Shown piece by piece: positions 17,265 to 26,272 of a stretch of 64,000 nucleotides of DNA. The notes under the pieces were generated by a model. The model was not told the DNA's origin. It saw only the letters and a program-made list of their open reading frames with translations, and searched no databases. This DNA comes from JAHFUI01 sp039931615 (GTDB lineage Bacteria > Acidobacteriota > Vicinamibacteria > Vicinamibacterales > CAVVIG01): contig JBDTRR010000009.1 in assembly GCA_039931615.1 (NCBI GenBank), positions 50,266 to 114,265 on the forward strand. The letters run 5' to 3'. A program made the translations under genes and the position numbers. How positions within the stretch are numbered: position 1 is the stretch's first letter; every line of letters starts with the position of its first letter.

Positions 17265-18593
17265 TCACACCACGGCCCGCGGCCGCGGGAAGCTCTTCCG
17301 TGTCGCCACGCGGAGCAGGACAGCGCCGACGACGCCGGCCAGCACCGACCCGCCCAGAATCCCGACCTTGGCTGAGTCGAGCAGGTCCGTCCCCTCGAAC
17401 GCCAGCGTGGCGATGAACAGCGACATCGTAAATCCGATGCCGCCCAGCCAGGCGCAGCCGTGCAGCGCCGTCCAACTGACTCCATCCGGCAGCGTCGCCA
17501 GGCGCAACCGCGCCGCCGCCAGAGCGGCGCCGGTAATCCCCAGGGGCTTGCCAACCGCAAGCCCCAGGATCACCGCCAGGGTCACCCTTCCGTTCGACGA
17601 TCCGCCCAGACCGACGCCCGCGTTCGAGAACGCAAAGAGCGGCATCACCACAAACGCCGAGAATCCGTGCAGTGCGTGCTCGAGCCGAAGCAGGGGCGCC
17701 GTGACGGCTTCGCTGGCGCGCTCCAGTCCGATGATCGCTTCTTGCTGACCCTTGCTCGACAACACGAGCAGGTCGCCCGTTTCGGTGCGATCGAAATGGT
17801 CCAGCAGACCGCGGGCCCTGGTCGAGAACTCCGCGGCGTTGATCCGGGTCTGGGTCGGAATCGTCAGCGCCAGCAGGATGCCGGCGATGGTGGCGTGCAC
17901 GCCTGAGTCGTGCACGAAGAACCAGAGCGCGACACCCAGCACCAGATAGGGTGCCAAACGCCGCACGCCGAAGACGTTGAGCGCGATCAGCACGACGAGA
18001 ATGATGCCGGCCATCCCCAGCGCCCACCACGCGATCTCACCCGTATAGAAGATCGCAATCACCAGCACGGCCCCCATATCGTCGACGATGGCCAGCGCCG
18101 CCAGGAACACCTTGAGTCCGGCTGGCGCGCGCGGCGCGACGAGCGCCAGCACGCCGAGCGCGAAGGCTATATCAGTGGCCATCGGAATCGCCCAGCCACG
18201 GACCGCCATCCCGCCACCGTTGGTCAGGGCATAGAGCGAGGCCGGGACAATCATGCCGCCGACGGCCGCCGCGATCGGCAGCGCCGCCTGGCGCGGCGAC
18301 GACAGTTCGCCGGCGAGCGCTTCCCGCTTGATCTCCAGGCCGACCAGCAGGAAGAAGACGGCCATCAGGCCGTCGTTGATCCACTGGTGCAGCGTGAGGG
18401 CGAGCCCGTGCCCGCCACTAGCGACGGCGATGGGCGTCGCCCAGAGACGATGATAGGCGTCCGCCCACGGCGAATTGGCCATCGCGAGCGCGGCGCACGC
18501 ACAGGCGACGAGCAACGCTCCGGTGGCCGCTTCGGTCCGGAAGAATTCCTGGAAGGGACTCGATGCGGACGAGTCGTGCGCCTCGATCGCCAT
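17265..18593 (-). CDS. nhaA: Na+/H+ antiporter NhaA
   Basis: Exports sodium in exchange for protons across the inner membrane. Landmark segments are the opening FFRTEAATGALLVACACAALAMANS, HQWINDGLMAVFFLLVGLEIKREALAGEL, MATDIAFALGVLAL and the ion-site aspartates in LAALAIVDDMGAVLVIAIFY. Near the end are FAFSNAGV and GKPLGITGAALAAARL. The length of 442 residues is usual for the longer NhaA group. The start at 18593 gives the standard cytoplasmic N-terminus; longer starts add unlike sequence. Confidence 0.93.
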   Translation of the reverse strand: MAIEAHDSSASSPFQEFFRTEAATGALLVACACAALAMANSPWADAYHRLWATPIAVASGGHGLALTLHQWINDGLMAVFFLLVGLEIKREALAGELSSPRQAALPIAAAVGGMIVPASLYALTNGGGMAVRGWAIPMATDIAFALGVLALVAPRAPAGLKVFLAALAIVDDMGAVLVIAIFYTGEIAWWALGMAGIILVVLIALNVFGVRRLAPYLVLGVALWFFVHDSGVHATIAGILLALTIPTQTRINAAEFSTRARGLLDHFDRTETGDLLVLSSKGQQEAIIGLERASEAVTAPLLRLEHALHGFSAFVVMPLFAFSNAGVGLGGSSNGRVTLAVILGLAVGKPLGITGAALAAARLRLATLPDGVSWTALHGCAWLGGIGFTMSLFIATLAFEGTDLLDSAKVGILGGSVLAGVVGAVLLRVATRKSFPRPRAVV

Positions 18594-18721
18594 CCCCCCA
18601 CTCTGCCACAGGTGACTGCGCCGGAGTACTGCTTTCGGCCTGCCCGAGGCGATGTCTCTCTCGTGTTTGGTAGGATGGCGGGCGGACGAATCGACACATC
18701 CCACCTCCTGAGACGTGCTCG

Positions 18722-19660
18722 GTGATAGGTGCCGAAAGAGACATGAAAGACATGGCTGCAGGAGATCTCGCGTCCCGCCGGCCGCGTGTCGTGCCCTCCG
18801 TTCCCGTCATTCAGATGGAGTCCTTTCGTTTCGTCTATCCTGGCGCCGACCGTCCGGCAGTCAGGGAGGTCGCGTTTGCCGTCGACCGTGGTGAAATCTT
18901 CGGATTCCTCGGCCCGAGTGGAGCGGGGAAGAGCACGACCCAGAACGTGCTGATCCGTTTGCTCGATGGCTATCAGGGGACGATCACGGTGTTGGGCCGG
19001 GATCTTCGCCAGTGGGACAGAAGCTACTATCGGCGGATTGGCGTGGCATTCGAGGCGCCGAACCATTACTTGAAGCTCACGGCTCGAGAGAATCTGCGCT
19101 TGTTCGCGGGACTCCACGGCGGCCAGACCGAGGCCCCCGATGCGCTCCTTGACCGCGTTGGCCTGGAAGCAGATGGCGACAAGCGGGTGGGCGAGTTCTC
19201 GAAGGGCATGCGGGGGCGGTTGACGTTGGCGCGCGCGCTTCTCCACCGCCCCGAACTCCTCTTTCTGGACGAGCCGACCGCCGGGCTGGACCCGCTCACG
19301 GCCCGACGGATCCGGCAGGTCATCCGTGAAACGCGGGAGGCGGGCGCGACGATCTTCCTGACGACTCATGACATGGTGACCGCTGACGAGCTCTGCGACC
19401 GGGTCGCCTTTCTTGTCGACGGCCGAATTGCGGCGTTGGATGCCCCGCGGGCGCTGCGGCTCGCGCACGGCCGGAGAGTGGTTCGTGTCGAAGCGGCATC
19501 AGGGGGAGCGCGGGAAGCACGAGAGTTTGCCCTTGACTCACTTGGCGACGCCCCCGAGTTCCTGGACCTGCTCCGGGCGGGTGCGATCGAAACGATTCAC
19601 ACGCTGGAGACGACGCTGGAGGACGTCTTCGTCCAGGTCACCGGGCGGACGCTCGCATGA
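18722..19660 (+). CDS. ABC transporter ATP-binding protein
   Basis: A nucleotide-binding subunit with Walker A GPSGAGKST, Q-loop region VAFEAPNHY, signature FSKGMRGRLTLARALLHRPELLFLDEPTAGLDP and the H-switch TTHDM. The signature LSGGQ is replaced by FSKGM, as in many drug-export ATPases of the DrrA type. It heads a three-gene operon with two small permeases (4-base overlaps each), reminiscent of the mycobacterial fluoroquinolone exporter arrangement. The GTG at 18722 is the longest start; ATG codons at 18743 or 18752 are equally possible. Exported substrate unknown. Confidence 0.85.
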   Translation: MIGAERDMKDMAAGDLASRRPRVVPSVPVIQMESFRFVYPGADRPAVREVAFAVDRGEIFGFLGPSGAGKSTTQNVLIRLLDGYQGTITVLGRDLRQWDRSYYRRIGVAFEAPNHYLKLTARENLRLFAGLHGGQTEAPDALLDRVGLEADGDKRVGEFSKGMRGRLTLARALLHRPELLFLDEPTAGLDPLTARRIRQVIRETREAGATIFLTTHDMVTADELCDRVAFLVDGRIAALDAPRALRLAHGRRVVRVEAASGGAREAREFALDSLGDAPEFLDLLRAGAIETIHTLETTLEDVFVQVTGRTLA

Positions 19661-20376
19661 GCGCGCTCCTCACTGCGCTCCGCTGGGACGTGGTGCTGCA
19701 GGCGAGGAACGGATTCTACTGGGCGACTGCCTTCATCGTGCTGGTGGTCGGGACTCTCCTTCTGGCCATACCCGAGACCGCGCGGACACACCCGGACGCC
19801 TGGGTGCCAGCCATCATTGCGAGCAACCTGCAGATCACCACGTTCTTCTTCGTGGCCGGCCTGATGCTGTTGGAGCGCGATGAAGGCACGCTCGCCGCGC
19901 TGGCCGTGTCCCCCTTCTCGCCCGGTGGATATCTGGCCGCGCGGACAATCACCTTGACCGCCCTCGGTGCGGTCGAAACGATCCTGGTCGTCTGGATCGG
20001 ATTCGGCGCCGGCGGATCGTGGCTTCCGATCCTGGCCGGGACCACGGCGCTCGGTGTGATCTATACCGGCTGTGGCGTGGCCATCGCGGCGCGCTACGAC
20101 TCGGTGAACGCCATGTTGCTTCCGGCATCCGCGTTCGTCGCGCTGCTGCTCCTGCCGCTCGTGCCGCACTTCGGCCTCGCCCCACACACATGGTTCCGGC
20201 TGCATCCGATCGAGCCGGCCTTGGCGCTGATTCGCGGCGGCTATGGCGGATCCGATCCGGGCTCGCTGGCCTTTGGCGCGGTCGGCTCCGCGGCCTGGAG
20301 TGCCGTGGCGTTTGCGTGGGGACGGCATCGTCTTGGCTTGTTGATGCGCAGCACGCGCGCTTCGGGCGGACGATGA
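19657..20376 (+). CDS. ABC-2 type transporter permease, first subunit
   Basis: About six hydrophobic helices in 239 residues, starting MSALLTALRWDVVLQARNGFYWATAFIVLVVG, a typical opening for ABC-2 permeases. VAGLMLLERDEGTLAALAVSPF is the conserved cytoplasmic motif found in this class. Its ATG overlaps the stop of the ATPase gene and its own stop overlaps the next permease start, so translation is probably coupled. Together the two permeases form the membrane channel. Confidence 0.82.
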   Translation: MSALLTALRWDVVLQARNGFYWATAFIVLVVGTLLLAIPETARTHPDAWVPAIIASNLQITTFFFVAGLMLLERDEGTLAALAVSPFSPGGYLAARTITLTALGAVETILVVWIGFGAGGSWLPILAGTTALGVIYTGCGVAIAARYDSVNAMLLPASAFVALLLLPLVPHFGLAPHTWFRLHPIEPALALIRGGYGGSDPGSLAFGAVGSAAWSAVAFAWGRHRLGLLMRSTRASGGR

Positions 20377-21107
20377 GGGCCGCGCCATGGCGAGCGCTGT
20401 TGTCCGCCGACGCGCGGTTGCTGTGGCGTGATCCACTGCTCGGGTGGGTGCTGCTGCTTCCCCTGGCGCTGGCCCTCCTGTTGCGCGTCGTCTTCCCAGG
20501 CATCCGAGCGGCACGCCTTGCGACCGGCGTCGACCTGAGGCCATACGAAGCGCTCGTCATGGGCGGCTATCTGATGACCGCGCCGGGGATTGTCGGCATG
20601 GTCATCGGCTTTCTGATGCTCGACGAGCGTGATACGGGAACGCTCTCGGCGCTGCGCGTCACGCCGCTCGCGATGCCACAGTATCTCGCCTACCGAATCG
20701 CCCTCCCGCTGCTTGTCGGCACGGCCGCGACGCTCGTCGGCTATCCGCTGGCGGGAATCACTGCGCTGCCACCAGCGGCGTTGCTGGCGATCGCGTCCGT
20801 GGCCGGGCTCTCGGCGCCGCTGCTCGCACTCGTGCTGGCCACCGCCGCACCGAACAAGGTGGCCGGATTCGCCGTGGTCAAGGTCATGAACGGCGTGAAT
20901 CTGCTGCCCGTCGTGGCGTTCTTCCTGCCACGCCCACTACAATTCGCCGCGGGCGTGCTCCCCACCTACTGGCCGATGCGCGCCCTCTGGTCGGCCGCTG
21001 CCGGGGAGGCGTACCTCGGTTATCTGATCGCTGGCGCCATCGTCGCGGGGGTCGCGCTCGTCGCCGCCGCGGGACTGTTCGACCGCCGGTTGCTGCGGCG
21101 AGCGTGA
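20373..21107 (+). CDS. ABC-2 type transporter permease, second subunit
   Basis: A 244-residue paralogue of the preceding permease with the same plan: LLSADARLLWRDPLLGWVLLLPLALALLLRVVFP, then GFLMLDERDTGTLSALRVTPL as the ABC-2 motif and several further helices. The ATGA overlap at 20373-20376 with the preceding gene fixes the start. It completes the efflux operon. Nothing else of the transporter is visible downstream; the next gene runs in the opposite direction. Confidence 0.82.
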   Translation: MRAAPWRALLSADARLLWRDPLLGWVLLLPLALALLLRVVFPGIRAARLATGVDLRPYEALVMGGYLMTAPGIVGMVIGFLMLDERDTGTLSALRVTPLAMPQYLAYRIALPLLVGTAATLVGYPLAGITALPPAALLAIASVAGLSAPLLALVLATAAPNKVAGFAVVKVMNGVNLLPVVAFFLPRPLQFAAGVLPTYWPMRALWSAAAGEAYLGYLIAGAIVAGVALVAAAGLFDRRLLRRA

Positions 21108-21191
21108 GCCGTCCGCCACCGGGGTGCTTCCGGCGGCGGAGGGACTCAGGAAGGGCGAGTCGAACGTGCCGCCCCATTTCCAGCCGTCCGG

Positions 21192-22043
21192 TCACCACGG
21201 CGGAAGGGTCATGAACAGAAACTCCCGCAAGAAGCGATCGGGCGAGGCGACCAGTTCCGCGCCGCTGCCCTCGAAGTAGATCCGGCCGTCGTGAAGCACC
21301 ATGAAGCTGGCCGGCGCTGCCTCCGCCGCCGGAACCGGCACCACCCGCGGCCGGCCGGCCTCCCCGACAACATGATGCGTCGTGAGGTAGAACGCATCGC
21401 GAATCTGGTGCGTCACCACGATTGACGTGGCATGTTCCGCGTCGCGCAGCTTGACGATCTCGTCGTCGACCGACGTCGCGGTGATCGGATCGAGTCCAGA
21501 CGTCGGATCATCGAACAGCAGGAGGTTCGGCTTGGCCGCCATCGCGCGGGCGATCGCGACCCGGCGCCGCTGGCCGCCCGACAGGTCCGACGGCATCCGA
21601 TCGATGTAGTCCTCGAGGCCGATGAAGCCGAGGACCTCCTCGATGCGGCGGCGCACCTCGTCTGGCGGCGTGTTCGTTTCTTCGTACAGCCGGTAGCCGA
21701 CGTTCTCGGCGACGGTCAGCGAATCGAACAGCGCGCTTTCCTGGAACAGCATGCCGATCTCGGCTCGTACCCCCATCAGGTCGCGCTCGGCCATGCGGTC
21801 GATCTGCTGACCGGCGACGAGGATCGCGCCCGCATCCGGTCGCAGCAGTCCGAGAATGAGCTTGAGCACGACCGACTTCCCGGCGCCGCTGGCGCCGAGC
21901 AGGATGCGCATGCTGCCCTTCGGCACGCTGAAACTCACGTCGCGAAGCACGACGTGGTCGTCGAAGGCGAACGACACCTGCTCGAACGCAACAGCCGGCG
22001 GTGCGGCGCCAGCCTGGGGATTCGGCGATTCGCGCGACGTCAC
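21192..22043 (-). CDS. MlaF-like ABC transporter ATPase
   Basis: An ATP-binding subunit resembling MlaF/Ttg2A, which powers retrograde or anterograde phospholipid transport between the envelope membranes. Walker A is LGASGAGKS, then EIGMLFQESALFDSLTVAENVGY as in MlaF, signature LSGGQRRRVAIARAMAAKPNLLLFDDPTSGLDP and H-loop VVTHQ. The Walker B glutamate is replaced by D (FDDPTSG), as is normal in MlaF. The permease MlaE and substrate-binding MlaD genes are absent from the window, so it must pair with distant partners. It is divergent from nothing nearby and 13 bases downstream of the Usp gene. Confidence 0.8.
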   Translation of the reverse strand: MTSRESPNPQAGAAPPAVAFEQVSFAFDDHVVLRDVSFSVPKGSMRILLGASGAGKSVVLKLILGLLRPDAGAILVAGQQIDRMAERDLMGVRAEIGMLFQESALFDSLTVAENVGYRLYEETNTPPDEVRRRIEEVLGFIGLEDYIDRMPSDLSGGQRRRVAIARAMAAKPNLLLFDDPTSGLDPITATSVDDEIVKLRDAEHATSIVVTHQIRDAFYLTTHHVVGEAGRPRVVPVPAAEAAPASFMVLHDGRIYFEGSGAELVASPDRFLREFLFMTLPPW

Positions 22044-22056
22044 GGGTTGACCGTCG

Positions 22057-22908
22057 TCACCGTCTCACCGAGAGCACCGGGCAGGTCGCGCGCCGTATCA
22101 CCTGGTTCGTGGTCGAGCCGAAAATCAGCAGATCCAGGGTGTGCCTGCCGTGAGCGCCGCTGACAATCAGATCGACCGACCGTTCCGCGGCAATCCGGAG
22201 AATCTCGCGGTGGGGCTTGCCCACTGTCACGACTGTGGCCGGCGGGCACGCCATGCCGAAATCGTGGGGGATCAGTCCGTTCAGGGCGATGTGGGCATCA
22301 CGCTCTCTCTGGTCCCGACACTCCGGATAGGCAAACGGTCCACTGGTAATCAGATCATTTTCCGGCGGCAGGTCGATCACGTGCAGGAGCGTCAGTGTCG
22401 ATCCGGCTTCCTGCGCCATGGAACACGCCAACGCCAACGCGCGGCGCGACGCGGGCGAAAAGTCGACCGGGCACAGCAGCTGTTTGAATGGCACCAGGGA
22501 TGTCGCGGTCGCGCCCGGCGGCACGACGAGGACCGGGCACCCGGCCTTCCGCAGCACCTCGTCGGTCACCGAGCCAAGCAGAAGGCGCTCGAAACCGGTG
22601 CTGCCGTGCGAACCGATCACGATCAGATCCGCGCCCAGGCCCGCCGCGCGTTCGACAATCGACGTGACCGGCTGCCCGGTTTCAAACAACGTCGTCACCG
22701 CGCCTTCGGGAGCTGCGGCGATCGAGCGGGCCAGCTCGTCCTCCTGCCGGCGCCGTTCGATCGGCGTCACCGCATTGCCATCGGGACGCACGTGGAGGGC
22801 GGTCACGTGCGCGCGATACCGTCCGGCGATCACGAGCGCGCGGGCGAGAGCCCGCATCGACGTGATCGAGAAATCGACCGGGCACAGGATCTGCGTGATG
22901 TTCATCAT
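22057..22908 (-). CDS. Tandem universal stress protein (two UspA domains)
   Basis: Two UspA folds in 283 residues. Domain 1 runs from ITQILCPVDFSITSMRALARAL to the ATP-binding GSHGSTGFERLLLGSVTDEVLRKAGCPVLVV; domain 2 from FKQLLCPVDFSPASRRALALA to SGAHGRHTLDLLIFGSTTNQVIRRATCPVLSVRR. Both keep the G-x2-G-x9-G-(S/T) nucleotide loop. Tandem Usp proteins typically act in survival under oxygen or energy limitation. The next gene downstream is the MlaF-like ATPase, likely in one transcript. Confidence 0.88.
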   Translation of the reverse strand: MMNITQILCPVDFSITSMRALARALVIAGRYRAHVTALHVRPDGNAVTPIERRRQEDELARSIAAAPEGAVTTLFETGQPVTSIVERAAGLGADLIVIGSHGSTGFERLLLGSVTDEVLRKAGCPVLVVPPGATATSLVPFKQLLCPVDFSPASRRALALACSMAQEAGSTLTLLHVIDLPPENDLITSGPFAYPECRDQRERDAHIALNGLIPHDFGMACPPATVVTVGKPHREILRIAAERSVDLIVSGAHGRHTLDLLIFGSTTNQVIRRATCPVLSVRR

Positions 22909-23038
22909 GACGTAATGCTAACAACGCAAGGCCGGTGCCGCGCCAGAACTGCGCGCCTCGACGCCGAGCTGACGTGACCTTCACCTTCAGCGTACCGACG
23001 TCGTCGTGACAGGAGCGGCGGCCCGCCTCGACCTCCCT

Positions 23039-23470
23039 TCAGCGCACAGCCGCGTAAGCCTCGAGCACGAGGTCGGCGATGTCCTCTACTTCGAACGGCT
23101 TGGTGACGACCCGGTACGCACCGATCTGCAGCGCGGCCTCGCACATTTCCGGCGTGCCGAACGCCGTCATCATGATCACCGCCGCCTTCGGGGTCACGCG
23201 GCGGATTTGAGACAGCAGGCCAAGGTCATGCGAGTCGGGGAGATGGTAGTCGAGGAGCACGACATCATATGGCCCGTCGCCGTCTGTCAGCACCCGCAAA
23301 GCCGCTGAACCGTCGCCCGCTTCACTGACGAGATGGCCACCATCTGCCAGCGTTTCCGCCAACGACCAGCGAATCAGCGGCTCGTCATCGACGACCAGGA
23401 TCCGCAGCGGTGAAGATTCACTCGCAGCGGCCTGGGAATTTTTTACCGGCATTCCAGCTCCCGATGGCAC
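23039..23470 (-). CDS. Response regulator receiver protein
   Basis: A single receiver domain: RILVVDDEPLIRWSLAETLADGG, phosphoacceptor in VVLLDYHLPD, switch threonine in VIMMTAFG and lysine in RVVTKPFEVEDI. The LIRWSLA stretch is shared with the NtrC-type regulator at 24770, suggesting the two arose from a common acidobacterial regulator. It has no output domain. The histidine-kinase fragment immediately upstream (23539) may once have been its partner. Confidence 0.78.
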   Translation of the reverse strand: MPSGAGMPVKNSQAAASESSPLRILVVDDEPLIRWSLAETLADGGHLVSEAGDGSAALRVLTDGDGPYDVVLLDYHLPDSHDLGLLSQIRRVTPKAAVIMMTAFGTPEMCEAALQIGAYRVVTKPFEVEDIADLVLEAYAAVR

Positions 23471-23538
23471 GTTGCAGCACAGCCATGATCAAGGAGCGTC
23501 CTTATCAAGAAGTGAGCCAATCATGCCCGGCGGCGCAA

Positions 23539-23853
23539 TCAGGGCGGCGGCAGTGGCAACGTCACGACGACGGTGGTGCCGCCCTCGGCCGGGCAATCCA
23601 CGAGCACCTCGCCTCCAATGCGCCTCCACCAGCGCTTCACGGTCGACAGCCCCAGCCCGGTGCCACGCGATTTCGTCGTGACGAACGGGGTGAAGAGACG
23701 GGAACGCACCTCGGGCGGGATGCCCGGCCCGTTGTCGATCACCGCGATCCGGCACGAGTGAAGAAAGATCAGGGTCGGATACGACCACAGCGATCCGGAC
23801 TCGCGCACCCAGATTGAAAATGCGGTGTCTTCGATCGCACGGAGAAGATTCAT
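23539..23853 (-). pseudogene. DUF6644 N-terminus fused to histidine kinase C-terminus (chimeric remnant)
   Basis: One 104-residue frame joins two unrelated pieces. Residues 1-33 (MNLLRAIEDTAFSIWVRES..WSYPTLIFLHS) match the opening of membrane proteins of the DUF6644 kind; the junction is at about 23754. From there CRIAVIDNGPGIPPEV, LFTPFVTTKSRGTGLGLSTVKRW and GGTTVVVTLPLP are the G1, F and G2 boxes of a HATPase_c domain. The sensor, the phosphorylated histidine helix and the N box are missing, so it cannot be a working kinase. A deletion that fused two genes explains this best. Whether the chimera is expressed is unknown. Confidence 0.7.
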
Positions 23854-24110
23854 GCGCCCACCCTGTGCAAGCCGGTGCCTCGGGCCTGGACGTCGACAAG
23901 CGGATTACCAGCGATGTCCGTTGGCAGGCGCCGTGTGCTGGGAACTATTCCACACGCCCCGGGAAAAATGTCCCAGCTGGTCGAGCCGGCGAACTCGCGC
24001 CGAGCAGCGCCTGGCCATGGCGACCACGCGCGGAACTGACGCCGGACCGGGCGTGGCATACCGCGTGCTCTGGGTCCTGAGGGACGGCTCGGTCGGGAAC
24101 GTGTAACCGG
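23854..24110. other. Intergenic debris, no gene recognised
   Basis: No frame here has convincing coding character. It lies between two gene remnants pointing away from each other, and is probably scrambled sequence left by the same deletions. Confidence 0.5.
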
Positions 24111-24304
24111 AAGACGGTCCCGACCGTATCGGCGCGCGGGACTCGGGCCAGCTGCGCCTGCGCCACGTCGAATTCGTCGCCGGCAAATCCTGGCTCGCCG
24201 GTCTCCTGTGCGAGCAGCTGATCCTGCAGGGTTACTGCGTCTGCGTGGTCGACCCCGAGGGCGACTATCGAGCGCTGGCGGCGTTGCTGCCTGGCGCCGA
24301 GGAC
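24111..24304 (+). pseudogene. Remnant of a HAD/DUF87-type ATPase gene
   Basis: Reading from 24111 the plus strand encodes RHVEFVAGKSWLAGLL, CEQLILQGYCVCVVDPEGDYRALAALL and then PGAEDGL before running into the CBS gene in another frame. GKSWLAGLLCEQL plus a Walker B-like VDPEGDY is the phosphate-binding core of ATPases found with HAD-like phosphatase domains in soil bacteria. The Walker A glycines upstream are lost, and an in-frame stop (TAA near 24104) precedes it. Only about 65 residues remain. Confidence 0.55.
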
Positions 24305-24320
24305 GGACTGAGGTGCGAAC

Positions 24321-24755
24321 ATGAAAGTCTCAGAGATCATGACCAACGGGGTCCACACGGTGACGGCGGGCACGCGTCTCGCCAACGCCCGCGAACGGAT
24401 GCGGACGAACGGCATCCATCATCTGCTGGTGAAGCAAGGAGCCGCATTGGTCGGCGTGCTGTCCGCCCGCGATTTCGGCCGCGGTGCCAGCCGCGGGACC
24501 CCGACCAAGCCTCTCCGGGTCGCTGACGTCATGACGCCGACCGTGGTGACGATCAAGCCGGACGCATCGGTTTACCAGGCCGCCAACCGCATGCGTGGCC
24601 GCTCGATCGGTTCACTCATCGTCGTCGACAAGGGACGGGCGGTGGGGATCGTGACGGTCGCCGATCTGCTCGAACGGCTTGCCCCCCGCTCGCCACACGA
24701 AGTCTGGCTTCAGCTCGGCGCGAAGCCCGTCGGGGAGCGGGAAACGGAAGATTGA
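24321..24755 (+). CDS. CBS domain pair protein
   Basis: Two CBS motifs in 144 residues: MKVSEIMTNGVHTVTAGTRLANA to LVGVLSARDFGRG, and VADVMTPTVVTIKPDASVYQAANRM to AVGIVTVADLLERLA. Such Bateman modules bind adenine nucleotides and sense energy state. It belongs to the stress-type cluster with the Usp protein and response regulators. The ATG at 24321 lies 16 bases after the ATPase remnant. No catalytic domain is attached. Confidence 0.88.
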   Translation: MKVSEIMTNGVHTVTAGTRLANARERMRTNGIHHLLVKQGAALVGVLSARDFGRGASRGTPTKPLRVADVMTPTVVTIKPDASVYQAANRMRGRSIGSLIVVDKGRAVGIVTVADLLERLAPRSPHEVWLQLGAKPVGERETED

Positions 24756-24769
24756 CCGTGGAGCTCAGG

Positions 24770-26137
24770 TCACGTGGTGGCGCGCACGAGCTGAAACTTT
24801 TCGATGCGGTACCGGATCTGGTCCCGATTTACGCCCAGCAGTGCCGCCGCTTTCGTCTGATTCCAGCCGGTGCGCTCGAGCGCCTGCACCACCAGCGACC
24901 GTTCCAGCTGCTCGAGATCAATCCCGCCCGGCGGCAGTTCCACGCGCGCGCCGAGACGCAGAGCGCCCGACGCCGAGGCCGGGAAATCGGCCCGGGCGAG
25001 CGTGTCTCCGTCCGCCAGCAGCATGGCCCGCTCGATGGCGTTGCGCAGCTCCCGGACGTTCCCCGGCCACCCGTGGCCTTCGAGGTAGGTCATCGCCTCG
25101 GGACGGACACCACGCACGCGCTTCTTGAACTCGGTGTTGTAGCTGTCGATGTAGAAATGCACGAGCCTGGGGATGTCGTCCCGGCGCTCGCGCAGCGGCG
25201 GCAGCACGATCGGCAGCACGTTCAGGCGATAGAACAGGTCTTCCCGGAAACGCCCCTGCCGCACTTCCTCCTGCAGGTTGCGGTTCGTGGCGGCGATCAC
25301 GCGGACATCGACGCGGAGGTCGACCGACCCACCGACGCGCTTGAACGTCTTCTCTTCGAGAAACCGCAGCAGCTTGGCCTGGAGGGCCGGCACCATCTCG
25401 CCGATTTCGTCGAGGAATACCGTCCCGCCGTCGGCGGCTTCGAGCAGGCCGCGCTTCTGCCGATCCGCACTCGTGAAGGCGCCGCGCTCGTGCCCGAACA
25501 GCTCACTTTCGAGCAGCGCGTCCGGCAGCGCCGAGCAGGTGATGTTCATGAACGGACGGGCGGCGCGCGCGCTGGCGTAGTGGAGAACCTTCGCCGCGAG
25601 ATCCTTCCCGGTGCCGCTCTCACCCGTCAACAGCACCGTCGAGGCCGGGCTCGCCGCAATCTTCTGCAGCAGTGCCCGCAGCGCGGTGATGGCCGGACTG
25701 ACACCGACGATGCGCTCCAGGCTGTAGGGCCGCGCCTGGGTCGCGCGCAGCGCCCGCACCTCGCGGCGCAACTCCGTCGTTTCGAGCGCCTTTTCGACCA
25801 GCAGCGCGATGGCGTCGACGTCGAACGGCTTGTTGGCGTAATGATAGGCGCCCTGCTTCATCGCCTCGACCGCGGTCTCCACACTCGAATAGGCAGTCAG
25901 CATGATGACCAGCGTCTCCGGATCCGCCTCCTTGATCTGTTTCAGGACGGTGAGACCGTCGGCATCCGGCAGTCGATAGTCCAGCAGGATCAGATCGACC
26001 CCTTCGCGGGACCGCGCGATGGCTTCGGCCGCGGTTTCCGCTTCGACCACACGGTAGCCTTCGTCCTTCAGCCGCGTCGCCAGCGACCAGCGAATCAGCT
26101 GCTCGTCGTCGACCACCAGAATCGTCGATTGGGGCAT
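24770..26137 (-). CDS. Sigma-54-dependent response regulator, NtrC family
   Basis: Order of parts: receiver (STILVVDDEQLIRWSLATRL, phosphoacceptor in LILLDYRLPD, KPFD), then an AAA+ core with Walker A TGESGTGKD, Walker B GGTVFLDEIGEM and arginine finger region, then a Fis-type helix-turn-helix (NQTKAAALLGVNRDQIRYRIEKF). The sigma-54-contacting GAFTGA loop reads GAFTSA, a substitution also seen in other members. The length of 455 residues is standard. It activates sigma-54 promoters after phosphorylation; no kinase is adjacent. The start is at 26137 because it opens the receiver. Confidence 0.9.
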   Translation of the reverse strand: MPQSTILVVDDEQLIRWSLATRLKDEGYRVVEAETAAEAIARSREGVDLILLDYRLPDADGLTVLKQIKEADPETLVIMLTAYSSVETAVEAMKQGAYHYANKPFDVDAIALLVEKALETTELRREVRALRATQARPYSLERIVGVSPAITALRALLQKIAASPASTVLLTGESGTGKDLAAKVLHYASARAARPFMNITCSALPDALLESELFGHERGAFTSADRQKRGLLEAADGGTVFLDEIGEMVPALQAKLLRFLEEKTFKRVGGSVDLRVDVRVIAATNRNLQEEVRQGRFREDLFYRLNVLPIVLPPLRERRDDIPRLVHFYIDSYNTEFKKRVRGVRPEAMTYLEGHGWPGNVRELRNAIERAMLLADGDTLARADFPASASGALRLGARVELPPGGIDLEQLERSLVVQALERTGWNQTKAAALLGVNRDQIRYRIEKFQLVRATT

Positions 26138-26272
26138 CGCGTTCAGTATACGGGAACCGACCAGCGGCGTCCTCCCTACGGGATGGCGGTCACTCCGCAC
26201 AGCATCTCCAGCGTACTGTGGGACTCACCGGCCGTCGACGAGCGCGACCTGCCGCGAGATGCGCAAGATCCC

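Noticed and set aside
21192..22043. Complete Mla transport operon
   Set aside because: Only the ATPase is present; neighbouring genes are a Usp protein and a different ABC system.
23945..24415. Minus-strand 156-residue frame opposite the ATPase remnant
   Set aside because: The plus strand shows recognisable ATPase and CBS motifs; the minus frame has no recognisable family.
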